Below are positions 50,515 to 59,704 of a DNA stretch of 63,544 nucleotides, piece by piece. Numbering within the stretch: the stretch's first letter is position 1; each line of letters begins with the position of its first letter. The stretch is taken from the NCBI GenBank assembly GCA_018401885.1, contig JAGYKB010000013.1, positions 1 to 63,544 on the forward strand, written 5' to 3'. The position numbers and the translations under genes were made by a program. The notes under the pieces were generated by a model. It ran no database searches. It saw only the letters and a list, made by a program, of their open reading frames with translations, and was not told where the DNA came from. The stretch comes from Gammaproteobacteria bacterium. GTDB lineage: Bacteria > Pseudomonadota > Gammaproteobacteria > Pseudomonadales > Pseudohongiellaceae.

Positions 50515-52650
50515 TTAGAAATTCCACATGACTCTCGTGTAGAAATTCCTTCCGAGTCCAGGCATCCTCGATCTGGCAGCGATGTCCGGATTGAATGCTC
50601 GGTTATAAGCTGCGAGATGATCGAGATAGCTTTCATCGAGAAGATTTTCGGCGCCGATGCTGACCTCTACTCCTTCGATTATTTCAGACCTCGCCATGAG
50701 ATTAATTAGTGAATAGCCGTCTGTAGACAGCTCAGAATTCGTGACTGAAATACGGTCCTGATCGGCATACGTCACGCTTTCTATAGAGCCCGTCCAGCCG
50801 CTGCCACGATAATCGAGCGCGAGCAGAAAATTGTCTGGCGAGACTCGATAAAGGTTGTCGTTAATGTCGCGCCTATCAGCCCGAACGATATTCACAATCG
50901 CGCGCAAGGTCACTGCTTCATTGATCGTGAAATTCGACTCGATATCAAGGCCGTAGAAACGCGCATCTACATTGCTAAACTGGAGCGGATTGGGCATTCC
51001 CATACCCATGTTCGCCATCATTTGCGCAAAGTTATTTGCCAGCATGTTGGTTGAGGGAGTGCCTTGAATAAAGTCTGAAACACGCTTATAGAATAGTCGA
51101 GGATAGATGCCATATGCCACGTTTTCCAGGTCTAAACCAAGTTCAATTTCATGCGCGACTTCAGGTTTCAGATTGGGGTTACCTGTGTAGGTTTTTCCAT
51201 CAGCAAGCCCCCCAGTCGCTTCTAACGGTATCCATAGGTATCTCTCTTGGTAGGAAGGCGAACGCGTTTTCCGCGCGGCTCCGACATACCACGTGGCATC
51301 GCCATTTGTCTCATAGCTAAGGCGAACGAAGGCGTCTACATTAGTGTCTGTTTGCGCCAAATTATCATTGTTGAATTGTGTTGATAGGGCGCCAGCGAGC
51401 CTGTTCATCATTACGGGCATGCCCATCATCATATTCATCGGGTTGAGATTTGCTGAGACCGGGACCGAATCCATGCTGACATGATTGACCCGCAGACCAG
51501 CTTCAAGCCCAGTTCTAGGGTTCAATAAAATTTCGCGCTCGACGAATGCACCAATGATGTCGCGGTTAACATCATTAAAGTTTGAGATATAAAAAGGCAT
51601 CGAGTTTGGATTAGTAATGATTGAACGGTGCTCGGAGAAGTGTCCGTCTAGCCCGTATAACCAGGTTCCGTTGTCAGCAAACAGCTCATAGTTGAGAGCA
51701 AAACCGTAGTTCTCGCTCACCGCCCAGTTCCGTCGAAAGCGCATGGGGTCGTCGGTCGATGACGCTGTCTGTGGCGGGCGACGCAGGTGGTAGTTAGTCA
51801 TCCAGTGTTCGTTGTCACTCGCTGAAAGTTCTGCGGTAAAGACACCTGAATTGGATGTAAAGGTGTAGCGCGATCGAAAAAGGTCACTGTCGATTGAAAG
51901 GATGTCCATTGGCAAAGAAGCGGTGCCCGCATCTTTAGTGTTGTTACGCGCGAAGTCGATGCTGAATTCATGAGGACCCTGTGCGTAGCTATAGCCCAAA
52001 TCAAAGCGCTCACGTTCATATTCCGAAGGCGTGATCTTCCCATCAGGGAACTCAAGGTCGCCGGCACTTTCTTGCATCACAAATCCGCGCAAGATATGTG
52101 TATCGTTGGCTAGTGAAAAAAAGCCGCTTAGCACATCGCCGCTGTTAACAGACTGCGCACCAGCATAGGCGCGGCCGCTTAACTTGAACTCGGAGTTTGA
52201 CCCGAAATCACCTGCATAAGTAACAGCTTCAACATAGCCGCCGATAGTCTCTTGACCTTTGCTTACTGGGACGATGCCTCGATTGATGGTAAGCGATTGG
52301 AGTATCGCAACCGGCGCATAGTGAAGAGGAGCATCCATTGCATTGGGTCCCGCGCCATTAATCTGAGCGCCATCAACAGAGACTCGGATTCGGTCGCCGA
52401 ACATTCCCCGATATTGTGCGATTCCGGTTAGCTCCCCATTTTTGTTGACGTTCGCGCCAGGCATTTTGCGCAATAGCTGCGCGGTATCTGGCGTGGCAAC
52501 AAGCGTATCGTCAACAATGACGGTGTGAGAATCCCGAACTCCTACAACGGTGATTTCTTCGATTCGCTGGCTTTCTTGCGCGAAACTTTGGTTGGCAAGC
52601 GGGGCAGCCATGGCGAAGGCAATTGCCAGTGATTTTTTCGCGACATTCAT
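50515..52650 (-). CDS. TonB-dependent outer-membrane receptor, OprC/NosA copper-receptor-like
   Basis: The 711-residue protein has a signal peptide (AIAFAMAAPLANQSFAQ), a plug domain and a beta barrel ending in RNFYTRVMWNF with a terminal Phe. The plug segment QYRGMFGDRIRVSVDGAQINGAGPNAMDAP resembles the RGMFGSRLR and RMDPP region of OprC/NosA copper receptors. Two loops are very Met-rich: PMNMMMGMPVMMN (coded near 51400-51445) and QMMANMGMGMP (near 50990-51045). I chose ATG 52650, which follows GGAGACGAGA, over the upstream frame start. Copper is the best guess, but other metals are possible. Confidence 0.82.
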   Translation of the reverse strand: MNVAKKSLAIAFAMAAPLANQSFAQESQRIEEITVVGVRDSHTVIVDDTLVATPDTAQLLRKMPGANVNKNGELTGIAQYRGMFGDRIRVSVDGAQINGAGPNAMDAPLHYAPVAILQSLTINRGIVPVSKGQETIGGYVEAVTYAGDFGSNSEFKLSGRAYAGAQSVNSGDVLSGFFSLANDTHILRGFVMQESAGDLEFPDGKITPSEYERERFDLGYSYAQGPHEFSIDFARNNTKDAGTASLPMDILSIDSDLFRSRYTFTSNSGVFTAELSASDNEHWMTNYHLRRPPQTASSTDDPMRFRRNWAVSENYGFALNYELFADNGTWLYGLDGHFSEHRSIITNPNSMPFYISNFNDVNRDIIGAFVEREILLNPRTGLEAGLRVNHVSMDSVPVSANLNPMNMMMGMPVMMNRLAGALSTQFNNDNLAQTDTNVDAFVRLSYETNGDATWYVGAARKTRSPSYQERYLWIPLEATGGLADGKTYTGNPNLKPEVAHEIELGLDLENVAYGIYPRLFYKRVSDFIQGTPSTNMLANNFAQMMANMGMGMPNPLQFSNVDARFYGLDIESNFTINEAVTLRAIVNIVRADRRDINDNLYRVSPDNFLLALDYRGSGWTGSIESVTYADQDRISVTNSELSTDGYSLINLMARSEIIEGVEVSIGAENLLDESYLDHLAAYNRAFNPDIAARSRMPGLGRNFYTRVMWNF

Positions 52651-52726
52651 TCTCGTCTCCTTATTAGTGCTCAGTAGCTTCGCCACGGCTTGATTGCGTT
52701 CGCCGACAGTTAAATTTTGTGCCGCT

Positions 52727-52772
52727 ATTCTAAGGAAATTTTTCCTGCACGAGGTGCGACATGATGTCGCAC
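52727..52772 (-). promoter_or_regulatory. Putative operator (19-bp palindrome) and -10 element of the receptor gene
   Basis: GTGCGACAT (52754-52762) and ATGTCGCAC (52764-52772) form a perfect inverted repeat around a single G. With one mismatch it extends two more bases on each side. On the minus strand a TAGAAT -10 candidate lies at 52732-52727, which would put the palindrome centre near -43. That position suits an activator, or a repressor covering the -35 region. I cannot assign the regulator. Confidence 0.6.
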
Positions 52773-52952
52773 TTCAGGTGACGTTTTTAGTTAAGTTGAT
52801 CTGTATTAACTTTTTTGAGCGCTCCGTCTAGATCATCTGTCTACACAGACTTTCGCTTCTTACTGCGTTAAATCAATGACGCTGCGACTGAGGGCGATAT
52901 CTTAGTAATAAGGGTAGTGCTTTTTTATAATCCTCGATGGAAGTGAATCATT

Positions 52953-53474
52953 ATGAAGACAGTGAAGAATGTTATTTTTATGCTTGTTCTCGCGGCACTG
53001 TTGTCGAGCTGCGCAGGGTTTACCTCGCAGATAGGCAGTTCCCCGTTACTGTGCTGTCCGGGTGATTATCAGCACTACACGGAATACGGATTAAAAACCG
53101 AAGGGCTCCCTCTGTTCCTAAGAGATTATGTGGTGGCCGAGTTTGAGAAGGCGTTTGATGAGAAGGGGTTATCCCGAAACGATCAGGCGCATGATATTGA
53201 AGTGGTGCTAGCCTACAATCACATCAATCTTTATTCTGACCAACAAGAGATAGACCCTTTTATTCGCATGGAGTCTCTCAATGTCGAACTGAGTTACATT
53301 GCTCAGATCAATATCGAGATAGCCGAAACGGCGACCCGTAAAAAGGTATGGGCCGGCGCGATAAGTCGTATTCATCAAGTGACGCCGGGAGAGTATATGC
53401 ACGAGGAACGTGCTCGGCCTGAATTTTATAAAGCATTTGCGAGAGTGCTTGAGAATTACCCCGTCAAGGAATAA
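52953..53474 (+). CDS. DUF4136-like lipoprotein
   Basis: The 173-residue protein begins with a lipoprotein signal ending in ALLSSC. The mature part has short strands and the FEKAFDEKGLSRNDQAHDIEVVLAYN and TRKKVWAGAISR pattern of DUF4136-type envelope lipoproteins, whose function is unknown. TATAAT at 52926-52931 lies just upstream. It is divergent from the TonB receptor gene, so the palindrome at 52754-52772 could also affect it. Confidence 0.72.
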   Translation: MKTVKNVIFMLVLAALLSSCAGFTSQIGSSPLLCCPGDYQHYTEYGLKTEGLPLFLRDYVVAEFEKAFDEKGLSRNDQAHDIEVVLAYNHINLYSDQQEIDPFIRMESLNVELSYIAQINIEIAETATRKKVWAGAISRIHQVTPGEYMHEERARPEFYKAFARVLENYPVKE

Positions 53475-53630
53475 GCACGGTCGAGTCGCATCTTTAGATC
53501 GGGTTTATCAGAATTCGTTTGCCACAGCGTAAAGTATTGCCGAATTGCCGTAAGTCCAGCATTATAACCGACTAATTCGCGACGAAGTCTCGCGTGGTGA
53601 CGAGTTTTCGGAAAAGACTGGACTAAACGT

Positions 53631-55133
53631 ATGGAATCCCTGCTCGCCATCTTGCCTTCGCTACTGGCTCTTGTGATGGCGTTCACCACGCGGCGCGTTA
53701 TCCTCTCCCTCTTCAGCGCAGTAGCCTTGGGCTTTTTAATCCTTAACGACTATCAGCCACTTAGTACATCAATCGCAGTATTCGAGCAGGGAATTTTTCA
53801 GCAGCTTCAGGGAAGTAATGCTCAGATCGTCATCGTTATTACAGTAATCTCGGGTTTTATTTATCTGTTAGAAGCCTCAAGCACGATGCGGGCCTTCTCA
53901 ACCTTTATGGGTAGTCGAGTGCGTTCTGCGGCTAAACTCAAGCTAAGCACGCTGTTTTCGGGAATCCTTATTTTCTTCACTGACTCGGGCAACTCTCTTA
54001 TCTTGGGACCGGTCTATCGACCCGTTTTCGACAAGCTGAGCATCTGCCGCGAGAAACTTGCATACATTATCGACTCTACCTCGTCTCCGGTTTGCGTCCT
54101 GATTCCTATTATTAGTTGGGGCGCTTATACAATGGGTTTGATGGAGCAGGCATACACTAACGAAGGCATCGACAAAGATGGATTCACGGCATTTCGCGAA
54201 GTGTGGTTCTACCAGCTTTACCCGCTACTAACTCTGGGCGGCGTGTTTTTTGTTGCGTTGTTTAATGTCTACCTAGGGCGTATGGCGAGTGCGCAGCGTG
54301 CTTTGCTTAGCGGCGATCTTGTCTACGACGAGCGCAGCGAGGCGAGCGAAGCACTCTCACCCGCGCTACAACGCTTTGGCGCGCGTATTGTCGGCGCTGC
54401 ACTCGGTACGCTGTTTATCTCGATGCTATTGCTCTTCACGCTTTTCGTTATGCGTAACGGCGGCCTCGATGGTCCGACGATTCGAGTGACTCTCGCCCTG
54501 TCTTATACGACCGCAACCGTTGTCACTATCATCGCCCTTAGTCGTTTCGGATTGTTTAGTTTTAGCCAAAGCTCGACAAGTTTCTTCGCGGGCATGGGTA
54601 AAATTATGCCAATTCTCTGTATTCTAATCCTTGCTTGGACACTCAGCGATGTGCTGACAGAGCTTGAAACTGGCAAGGCTATAGCTTTGTTACTCGAAGC
54701 TATAAATTTCCCGACTTGGATGCTCGCGAGCATGATCTTTATTATCGGTGCGGCGCTCTCACTTGCGACCGGCTCATCATGGGGCACTTTTGCGCTCGTG
54801 ATTCCAATTGTGGTGCCAATCGCCGCTGCGCTCGATGCGTCTATTCCCATTTGCTTGGGGGCGGCGCTTAGCGGCGGTTTATTTGGTGATCAAACATCAC
54901 CTATTTCTGATACTACTGTTTTGTCTTCGATGTCTTCGGGTGTTAATCACATGGCGCATGTCGAAACACAGATTCCGTATGCGCTCATCGCGGCGAGTTT
55001 TGCGTTTCTCGGCTTCATTTTTGCCTCGCTCACCCACGCACTCGACATACCGGCTCTATCGGTCTCATTGATGTTTATTCTGATGGGCGTAACGTATTTT
55101 ATGCTGTCGAGGACGCGCCTTGGCCGCCTCTAG
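53631..55133 (+). CDS. NhaC-family Na+/H+ antiporter-like transporter
   Basis: The 500-residue protein has about eleven to twelve membrane helices and the family motifs FFTDSGNSLILGPVYRPVFDKL, SPVCVLIPIISWGAY, ATGSSWGTFALVIPIVVPIAAALD and LSGGLFGDQTSPISDTTVLSSMSSGVNHMAHVETQIPYAL. NhaC proteins exchange sodium for protons, but some members carry malate/lactate or amino acids. The saccharopine dehydrogenase gene follows 16 bases later, so an amino acid substrate is possible. The plain choice is sodium/proton exchange. Confidence 0.85.
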   Translation: MESLLAILPSLLALVMAFTTRRVILSLFSAVALGFLILNDYQPLSTSIAVFEQGIFQQLQGSNAQIVIVITVISGFIYLLEASSTMRAFSTFMGSRVRSAAKLKLSTLFSGILIFFTDSGNSLILGPVYRPVFDKLSICREKLAYIIDSTSSPVCVLIPIISWGAYTMGLMEQAYTNEGIDKDGFTAFREVWFYQLYPLLTLGGVFFVALFNVYLGRMASAQRALLSGDLVYDERSEASEALSPALQRFGARIVGAALGTLFISMLLLFTLFVMRNGGLDGPTIRVTLALSYTTATVVTIIALSRFGLFSFSQSSTSFFAGMGKIMPILCILILAWTLSDVLTELETGKAIALLLEAINFPTWMLASMIFIIGAALSLATGSSWGTFALVIPIVVPIAAALDASIPICLGAALSGGLFGDQTSPISDTTVLSSMSSGVNHMAHVETQIPYALIAASFAFLGFIFASLTHALDIPALSVSLMFILMGVTYFMLSRTRLGRL

Positions 55134-55149
55134 TTCGAGTTGAGTTAAT

Positions 55150-56238
55150 GTGAAAAATCTTTGGTTAAGAAAAGAAGACAAGACTGGTGAACGCCGGGTG
55201 CCGATAACGCCGGCAGAGGTTATTCGGCTCGTGCAGGCTGGCGTTAGAGTTACTGTTGAGCGCTGTAGCGATCGCTGCTATACCGACGCGGACTACGCAG
55301 CGGCAGGGGCAGTGCTTACCGACGCTGTCTGGCAGCAGGCGCCGCTAGACACTATTGTGATTGCGTTAAAAGAGCTCGCCGACTCGGACGAACCGGTCGC
55401 GCATACGCAGATTCATTTCTCACATACGTTTAAAAACCAAGAGGGAGCGATGGATACGCTTGCGCGCTACGCGCGTGGAGGCGGAGCGATCTTAGACCTG
55501 GAATTTTTGTTCGATACCCAAGGCAGGCGAGTTGCTGCCTTTGGCTATTGGGCAGGGTATGTCGGTGCGGCACTCGGGCTTCTCGGTGTCGCTCATTACT
55601 CTAGAAAAAGCATCGACTTTCCCGCGCTGCAACCATTCTCTGATCAAGATACGCTGCTAAATGCTGTCGACACCGCGCTTCGAGATTCTGGCTGGGCCGA
55701 CGGTTCGCTGAGTGTGCTGATAATGGGAGCTCTAGGGCGGTGCGGATCTGGTGCGCGCGATTTGATCGCAAGCCTCAAGTCTGAGGTGCGCGTGACCCCA
55801 TGGGATTTGCCTGAGTTTACGGCTGCGGATAAACCCATCAGAGAAAGTTTGGCGCACGAATTGTTCGTCAATTGCGTGTATCTGCGCGAGCCGATTGCAC
55901 CAATGATTGATGCGGACTTGCTTTCCGATAACGGTAGGCTAAAGATCATTAGCGATGTCAGCTGCGATCCCACGAGTGCCGACAATCCAATCAGGGTCTA
56001 TGATGCAATTACGCATTTGCACGCGCCGTTTGTTCGAGCACGCGGCGAGGGCCAAGCGGTGTATGTGCAGGCGATTGACCATCTACCAACGCTGTTACCG
56101 CGCGAGTCTTCGCAGGAATATGCGGCTGCATTGTTTCCCTATTTGTTCGATTTCATGACGTCCGATGTTCCTAGCCCGACGTGGGTGGAAGCGAGGCAAC
56201 GTTTCGAACAGGCTCTCGTCAGTTATGGTCTTCGCTAG
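55150..56238 (+). CDS. Saccharopine dehydrogenase (L-lysine-forming, Lys1-type)
   Basis: The 362-residue protein matches the Lys1-type fold: LRKEDKTGERRVPITPAEVIRLVQAG, the catalytic Lys in IALKELAD, the catalytic His in QIHFSHTFKNQEG and a Rossmann part with VLIMGALGRCGSGA. Lys1 interconverts saccharopine and lysine plus 2-oxoglutarate with NAD. It belongs to fungal lysine synthesis; bacteria mostly use the diaminopimelate route, and dapB at 1-187 shows that route here. It may therefore act in lysine breakdown or on another substrate. The start is GTG. It is cotranscribed with the antiporter gene. Confidence 0.82.
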   Translation: MKNLWLRKEDKTGERRVPITPAEVIRLVQAGVRVTVERCSDRCYTDADYAAAGAVLTDAVWQQAPLDTIVIALKELADSDEPVAHTQIHFSHTFKNQEGAMDTLARYARGGGAILDLEFLFDTQGRRVAAFGYWAGYVGAALGLLGVAHYSRKSIDFPALQPFSDQDTLLNAVDTALRDSGWADGSLSVLIMGALGRCGSGARDLIASLKSEVRVTPWDLPEFTAADKPIRESLAHELFVNCVYLREPIAPMIDADLLSDNGRLKIISDVSCDPTSADNPIRVYDAITHLHAPFVRARGEGQAVYVQAIDHLPTLLPRESSQEYAAALFPYLFDFMTSDVPSPTWVEARQRFEQALVSYGLR

Positions 56239-56271
56239 ATATTGTTAAATTATTGAATAGGAGACGCACGT

Positions 56272-57363
56272 ATGATTTTCCTAGCTCTAAAAAACCGAGC
56301 CAAAGATGCAGCTTTGGGTGCTCTTTTGGTAAGCGCATTTGCGCTTGCGACGCCGCTGATCGCTGCGGATAGTGCTACTGCCGATCAGTCGCGACATAGC
56401 GTTAAGGTAACTCGTCTCCTCGACGGACCAATTATAAGCCCCGAAACCGATCCGAGCATTGGTAGCAATATTCAAGGCCCCTCTTTAATAAAAGTGCCCG
56501 ATTGGGTCAGAGACCCTTTGGGTAGGTACTATCTCTATTTCGCCGATCATAAAGGGCAATACATAAGATTAGCCTATGCAGATGAGGTAACAGGCCCTTG
56601 GAAGATTCATGTGCCTGGCAGTTTGCGTATCGAACAGTCCTTTTTTGCTGTATCGCGTCCGCCGATCGCAGCGGATCGGCTCGCTGAGCTTGTCGCTGCT
56701 CGACAGGCGAGCGGTGTTCGCGTGTCTCATGACTATGCGAAAGAATTGACAGAGCCGCATATTGCCTCGCCCGATGTTCATGTAGACGAAGAGAATCAAA
56801 GAATCGTTATGTATTTTCATGGCCTCGAAGCGGCTGCCAGACAGCATTCGCGCGTCGCAGTTTCAGAAAATGGAATCGACTTCGAGACGCTACCTGGCGA
56901 CATAGGCCGCACCTATTATCGCGCGTTCGAATGGGGCGGGATGACCTACGCTATCGCGATGCCAGGGCAGTTCTATCGCTCTCAAGATGGACTGACAAAT
57001 TTTGAAGCAGGCCCTCTTCTGTTTGAAAGCACGATGCGCCACTCTGCAGTCCTTGTCCGCGATGGAAAACTCTTTATTTTTTGGACAAGAGTTGGTGATG
57101 CGCCGGAAACCATTCTGCTGAGTACGATCGAGCTTACCGACGACTGGAATAACTGGCACGAGTCACCCGAGGTTGAGGTATTGAGAGCAGAGTTTGACTG
57201 GGAGGGAGCAGATGCACCGGTAGAGCCGTCCGTTCGCTCAACAGCCTATGGGCACGTTAATCAGTTGCGCGATCCCGCTCTGTTTGTCGACGATGGAGTT
57301 GTCTATCTTCTCTACGCTGTTGCGGGCGAGAGCGGTATCGCGTTAGCGCGTGTGACCTTTTGA
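56272..57363 (+). CDS. Exported GH43-like five-bladed propeller protein
   Basis: The 363-residue product has a signal peptide (LGALLVSAFALATPLIAA) and repeats of beta-propeller character with GPSLIKVPDWVRDPLGRYYLYFADHKG, HIASPDVHVDEENQRIVMYFHG, RHSAVLVRDGKLFIFWTR and NQLRDPALFVDDGVVYLLYAV. This recalls GH43/GH62-type glycosidases. Candidate acids are the Asp residues in SPDVHVD and LRDPALF, but I cannot align all three catalytic residues, so it may not be an enzyme. It follows the saccharopine dehydrogenase gene by 33 bases. Confidence 0.7.
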   Translation: MIFLALKNRAKDAALGALLVSAFALATPLIAADSATADQSRHSVKVTRLLDGPIISPETDPSIGSNIQGPSLIKVPDWVRDPLGRYYLYFADHKGQYIRLAYADEVTGPWKIHVPGSLRIEQSFFAVSRPPIAADRLAELVAARQASGVRVSHDYAKELTEPHIASPDVHVDEENQRIVMYFHGLEAAARQHSRVAVSENGIDFETLPGDIGRTYYRAFEWGGMTYAIAMPGQFYRSQDGLTNFEAGPLLFESTMRHSAVLVRDGKLFIFWTRVGDAPETILLSTIELTDDWNNWHESPEVEVLRAEFDWEGADAPVEPSVRSTAYGHVNQLRDPALFVDDGVVYLLYAVAGESGIALARVTF

Positions 57364-57473
57364 TAAGTGATAGATATTTTCTATATTAAGTTCCGGTTTT
57401 TTCGATCTATTCTCTGAAGCAATCCAGCAATATTGATCTGGGCGTTCAAATCTTGCCGAGCCTAGAGAATATC

Positions 57474-58109
57474 ATGATCGATACGTTGCCTCGCACTGTC
57501 TTCGCTGCTTTAGTGACTAACCTCGTCGTTATAGCGAGCGTTATTGCTAGCGGAAGGCATGACGTTCATGCGGAGAACGCGCTATTCGAAAATATACAAG
57601 CAGTGTGTTTAATTTTCGCCGCAATACTTTATGCGGCGAGCAGCCTTAGGAATAAATCCACTGAGCGCGTTGAGCTCGTGGGCCTCGCTCTGCTGTGCTT
57701 TAGCTTCAGTTTGCGCGAAATAGATTTCGAGCTGATTGGTTTGCCGCAGCTTATAGAGCAATTATTGATTGGCAATGGCCGCACCGCGTCACTCTTGGTG
57801 CTCTGGAGTGGCTATTTGGCGTTTTTACTCCGACAGCCTGTCAATTTATCAGAGCTAGTACACCGGCAGTTTGATTCTGGGCTTTCTCGCTATTTGTTTG
57901 TGTCTGCAGGTCTTCTACTGACCGGGGCGTTAATTGATCGAGGACTCTTAACGCCCGATCACCCAAGGCTTTTCGAAGAACTGCTAGAGGTAAATGCCTA
58001 TGTTTTGCTCTTCATTCCTGCAGCCAAGTCCATCGTAACTAGCGCGCGAAAGCCCCAAGATAATTCGATCGAAGCGCCTGAACCGGACAGAGCCACTGTG
58101 GCAGATTAA
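57474..58109 (+). CDS. Integral membrane protein of unknown function
   Basis: The 211-residue product has about five hydrophobic helices (near residues 10-27, 45-60, 70-86, 105-122 and 140-158), with a sixth short one near 170-185, and an acidic C-terminal tail. The segment LREIDFELIGLP between helices is the most distinctive part. ATG at 57474 is preferred over the upstream TTG frame start at 57453. I do not recognise the family. It is convergent with the MFS gene. Confidence 0.65.
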   Translation: MIDTLPRTVFAALVTNLVVIASVIASGRHDVHAENALFENIQAVCLIFAAILYAASSLRNKSTERVELVGLALLCFSFSLREIDFELIGLPQLIEQLLIGNGRTASLLVLWSGYLAFLLRQPVNLSELVHRQFDSGLSRYLFVSAGLLLTGALIDRGLLTPDHPRLFEELLEVNAYVLLFIPAAKSIVTSARKPQDNSIEAPEPDRATVAD

Positions 58110-58142
58110 TCGGATTCTTATGACATCTCGGCAAGTCTGTTT

Positions 58143-59630
58143 TTAAGAGTTGGAGTTTCTCCCGCCTGCGCTATTTCTCTTGTCGACTCGACTGTCGCTT
58201 GCGGCGGCGCCCTTGTCCGCGGTTTGGTCCTCGGCGACCGTGCGATGCTCTCCTTTTCGGGCAACGCTAAGCCAGTCAAGCGAAACGCCAGAGACCGTAT
58301 TAACCCTCGACACACGGAAAACGATTTCAAGAAGTTTTGGGCGCCGCCTCAGATGAGGCTCTTCAAGCCGGCGGATAAAGTACGCTACGACTGCCAAGCG
58401 CAGAATGGTCGTTGTGATGAAGACGACGAAAAGATCACTCGGCATTTGCCAGCTCTGCACCATAGTCTCGGCGATTCTGGGTGCATGACTCGCTAAATAG
58501 CCGCCAAAAATCCCGCCAAGGCAGACCGCCAAAGCACTTGTGCCAGATTGGATTGCTGCGTAAAGCGCGAAGTTTGTCTGATGGGGGCGGATGTCATAGA
58601 GGTAGTTCGCCGTGCTTAAGGTAAAGCCGCTCCAAAATACACCCGAGATAATCTGCACGAAAATAAGGTAGTACTGGTTTGGGCTGAGCATCCATAGGAC
58701 CGGAATGACCGGAATGCTCGCCGCACAGATGACCATAACCCAATGATTTCCGAACCTATCACTCAAGCGACCCCAGCGGCGCAGAAAAAGGAACTGCGTT
58801 GCAATAGAGGCAACGCTGTTAAAGCTAAATTGCAAATAAGTAAACTGGAGATCACGCAGCATATACACGGCAAAAAATGGCGCAGACACTGCGACGGCGC
58901 CCTGCAGCGCGGCGACAAAAAGGCTGTAATTTCTGAAGGTGGGGTCTTTCAGTGATGTTTTTATGTGCAGCCAGCTGTCACGAAGCCGCATTGTATCTGT
59001 TCCTGTCTGCCGCTCCGGGTCATGCATTAGGCCTAATAGGATGGCTGACAGTAGGCGACCAACAGCCGCGGCGCTGAAAAGGATAAAGAATCCTGTCCAG
59101 GTAGAACCAGCGCGCGTGCTCGCATTGAGTAATACGCCTCCGAGCACAAAGACAATTAATGTTGTCAGCATAGTCAGGCGCGAGCGTGAAGCGAAAAACA
59201 CTCCGCGGGTTTGTTTGGGAACGAGGCCTCCCATCCACGCACGCCAATGCGGCTGCACAATGTTTATGCAGGTGAAGTAGGCAATAGAGAGGCCTATAAG
59301 TAGGGTGACCTGGCTTGAAGGTAAAGATCGTGCTGACAGGGGTAGCGCTACGACTGCCATGCCGGCGACAATGGCGCTCTGCAGGAGTGCCGTCCCGACA
59401 ACTAAGGGTTTACGCGCAATGTGCCCGCCAAGCCAGACCGAGACGATCTGCATGACCGCACCCGCGAGCTGCGGAAGCGCGGTTAGCCATCCGAGCTGGA
59501 CAGCTGAGGCCTTAAGATAGATAGCAAAGGCGTTGAGGAAATTGTCGCTCGTCGCAGTCATCAGCCCTGAAGCAACGGCTTCTTGCTGCGAATAGCGTAA
59601 CGTTTTCCGGAGGCGAGGGCGATGCTGCAT
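58143..59630 (-). CDS. Major facilitator superfamily transporter
   Basis: The 495-residue protein has about twelve membrane helices in two halves. The segment LVPKQTRGVFFASRSRLTMLTTLIVFVLGG sits near the MFS loop 4-5 position and LRRWGRLSDRFGNHWVMV near the start of the second half, matching the usual G-x-x-x-D-R pattern. The C-terminal 80 residues are hydrophilic. The substrate is not evident. It precedes no obvious partner gene; the flavin reductase gene lies on the same strand, 75 bases before its start. Confidence 0.83.
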   Translation of the reverse strand: MQHRPRLRKTLRYSQQEAVASGLMTATSDNFLNAFAIYLKASAVQLGWLTALPQLAGAVMQIVSVWLGGHIARKPLVVGTALLQSAIVAGMAVVALPLSARSLPSSQVTLLIGLSIAYFTCINIVQPHWRAWMGGLVPKQTRGVFFASRSRLTMLTTLIVFVLGGVLLNASTRAGSTWTGFFILFSAAAVGRLLSAILLGLMHDPERQTGTDTMRLRDSWLHIKTSLKDPTFRNYSLFVAALQGAVAVSAPFFAVYMLRDLQFTYLQFSFNSVASIATQFLFLRRWGRLSDRFGNHWVMVICAASIPVIPVLWMLSPNQYYLIFVQIISGVFWSGFTLSTANYLYDIRPHQTNFALYAAIQSGTSALAVCLGGIFGGYLASHAPRIAETMVQSWQMPSDLFVVFITTTILRLAVVAYFIRRLEEPHLRRRPKLLEIVFRVSRVNTVSGVSLDWLSVARKGEHRTVAEDQTADKGAAASDSRVDKRNSAGGRNSNS

Positions 59631-59704
59631 GGCGCGACACTGCGAGAATTGATGATCGCTATTTTATCGCCATTCGCGAGATTCGCATGATGATTATTTT
59701 CTTT

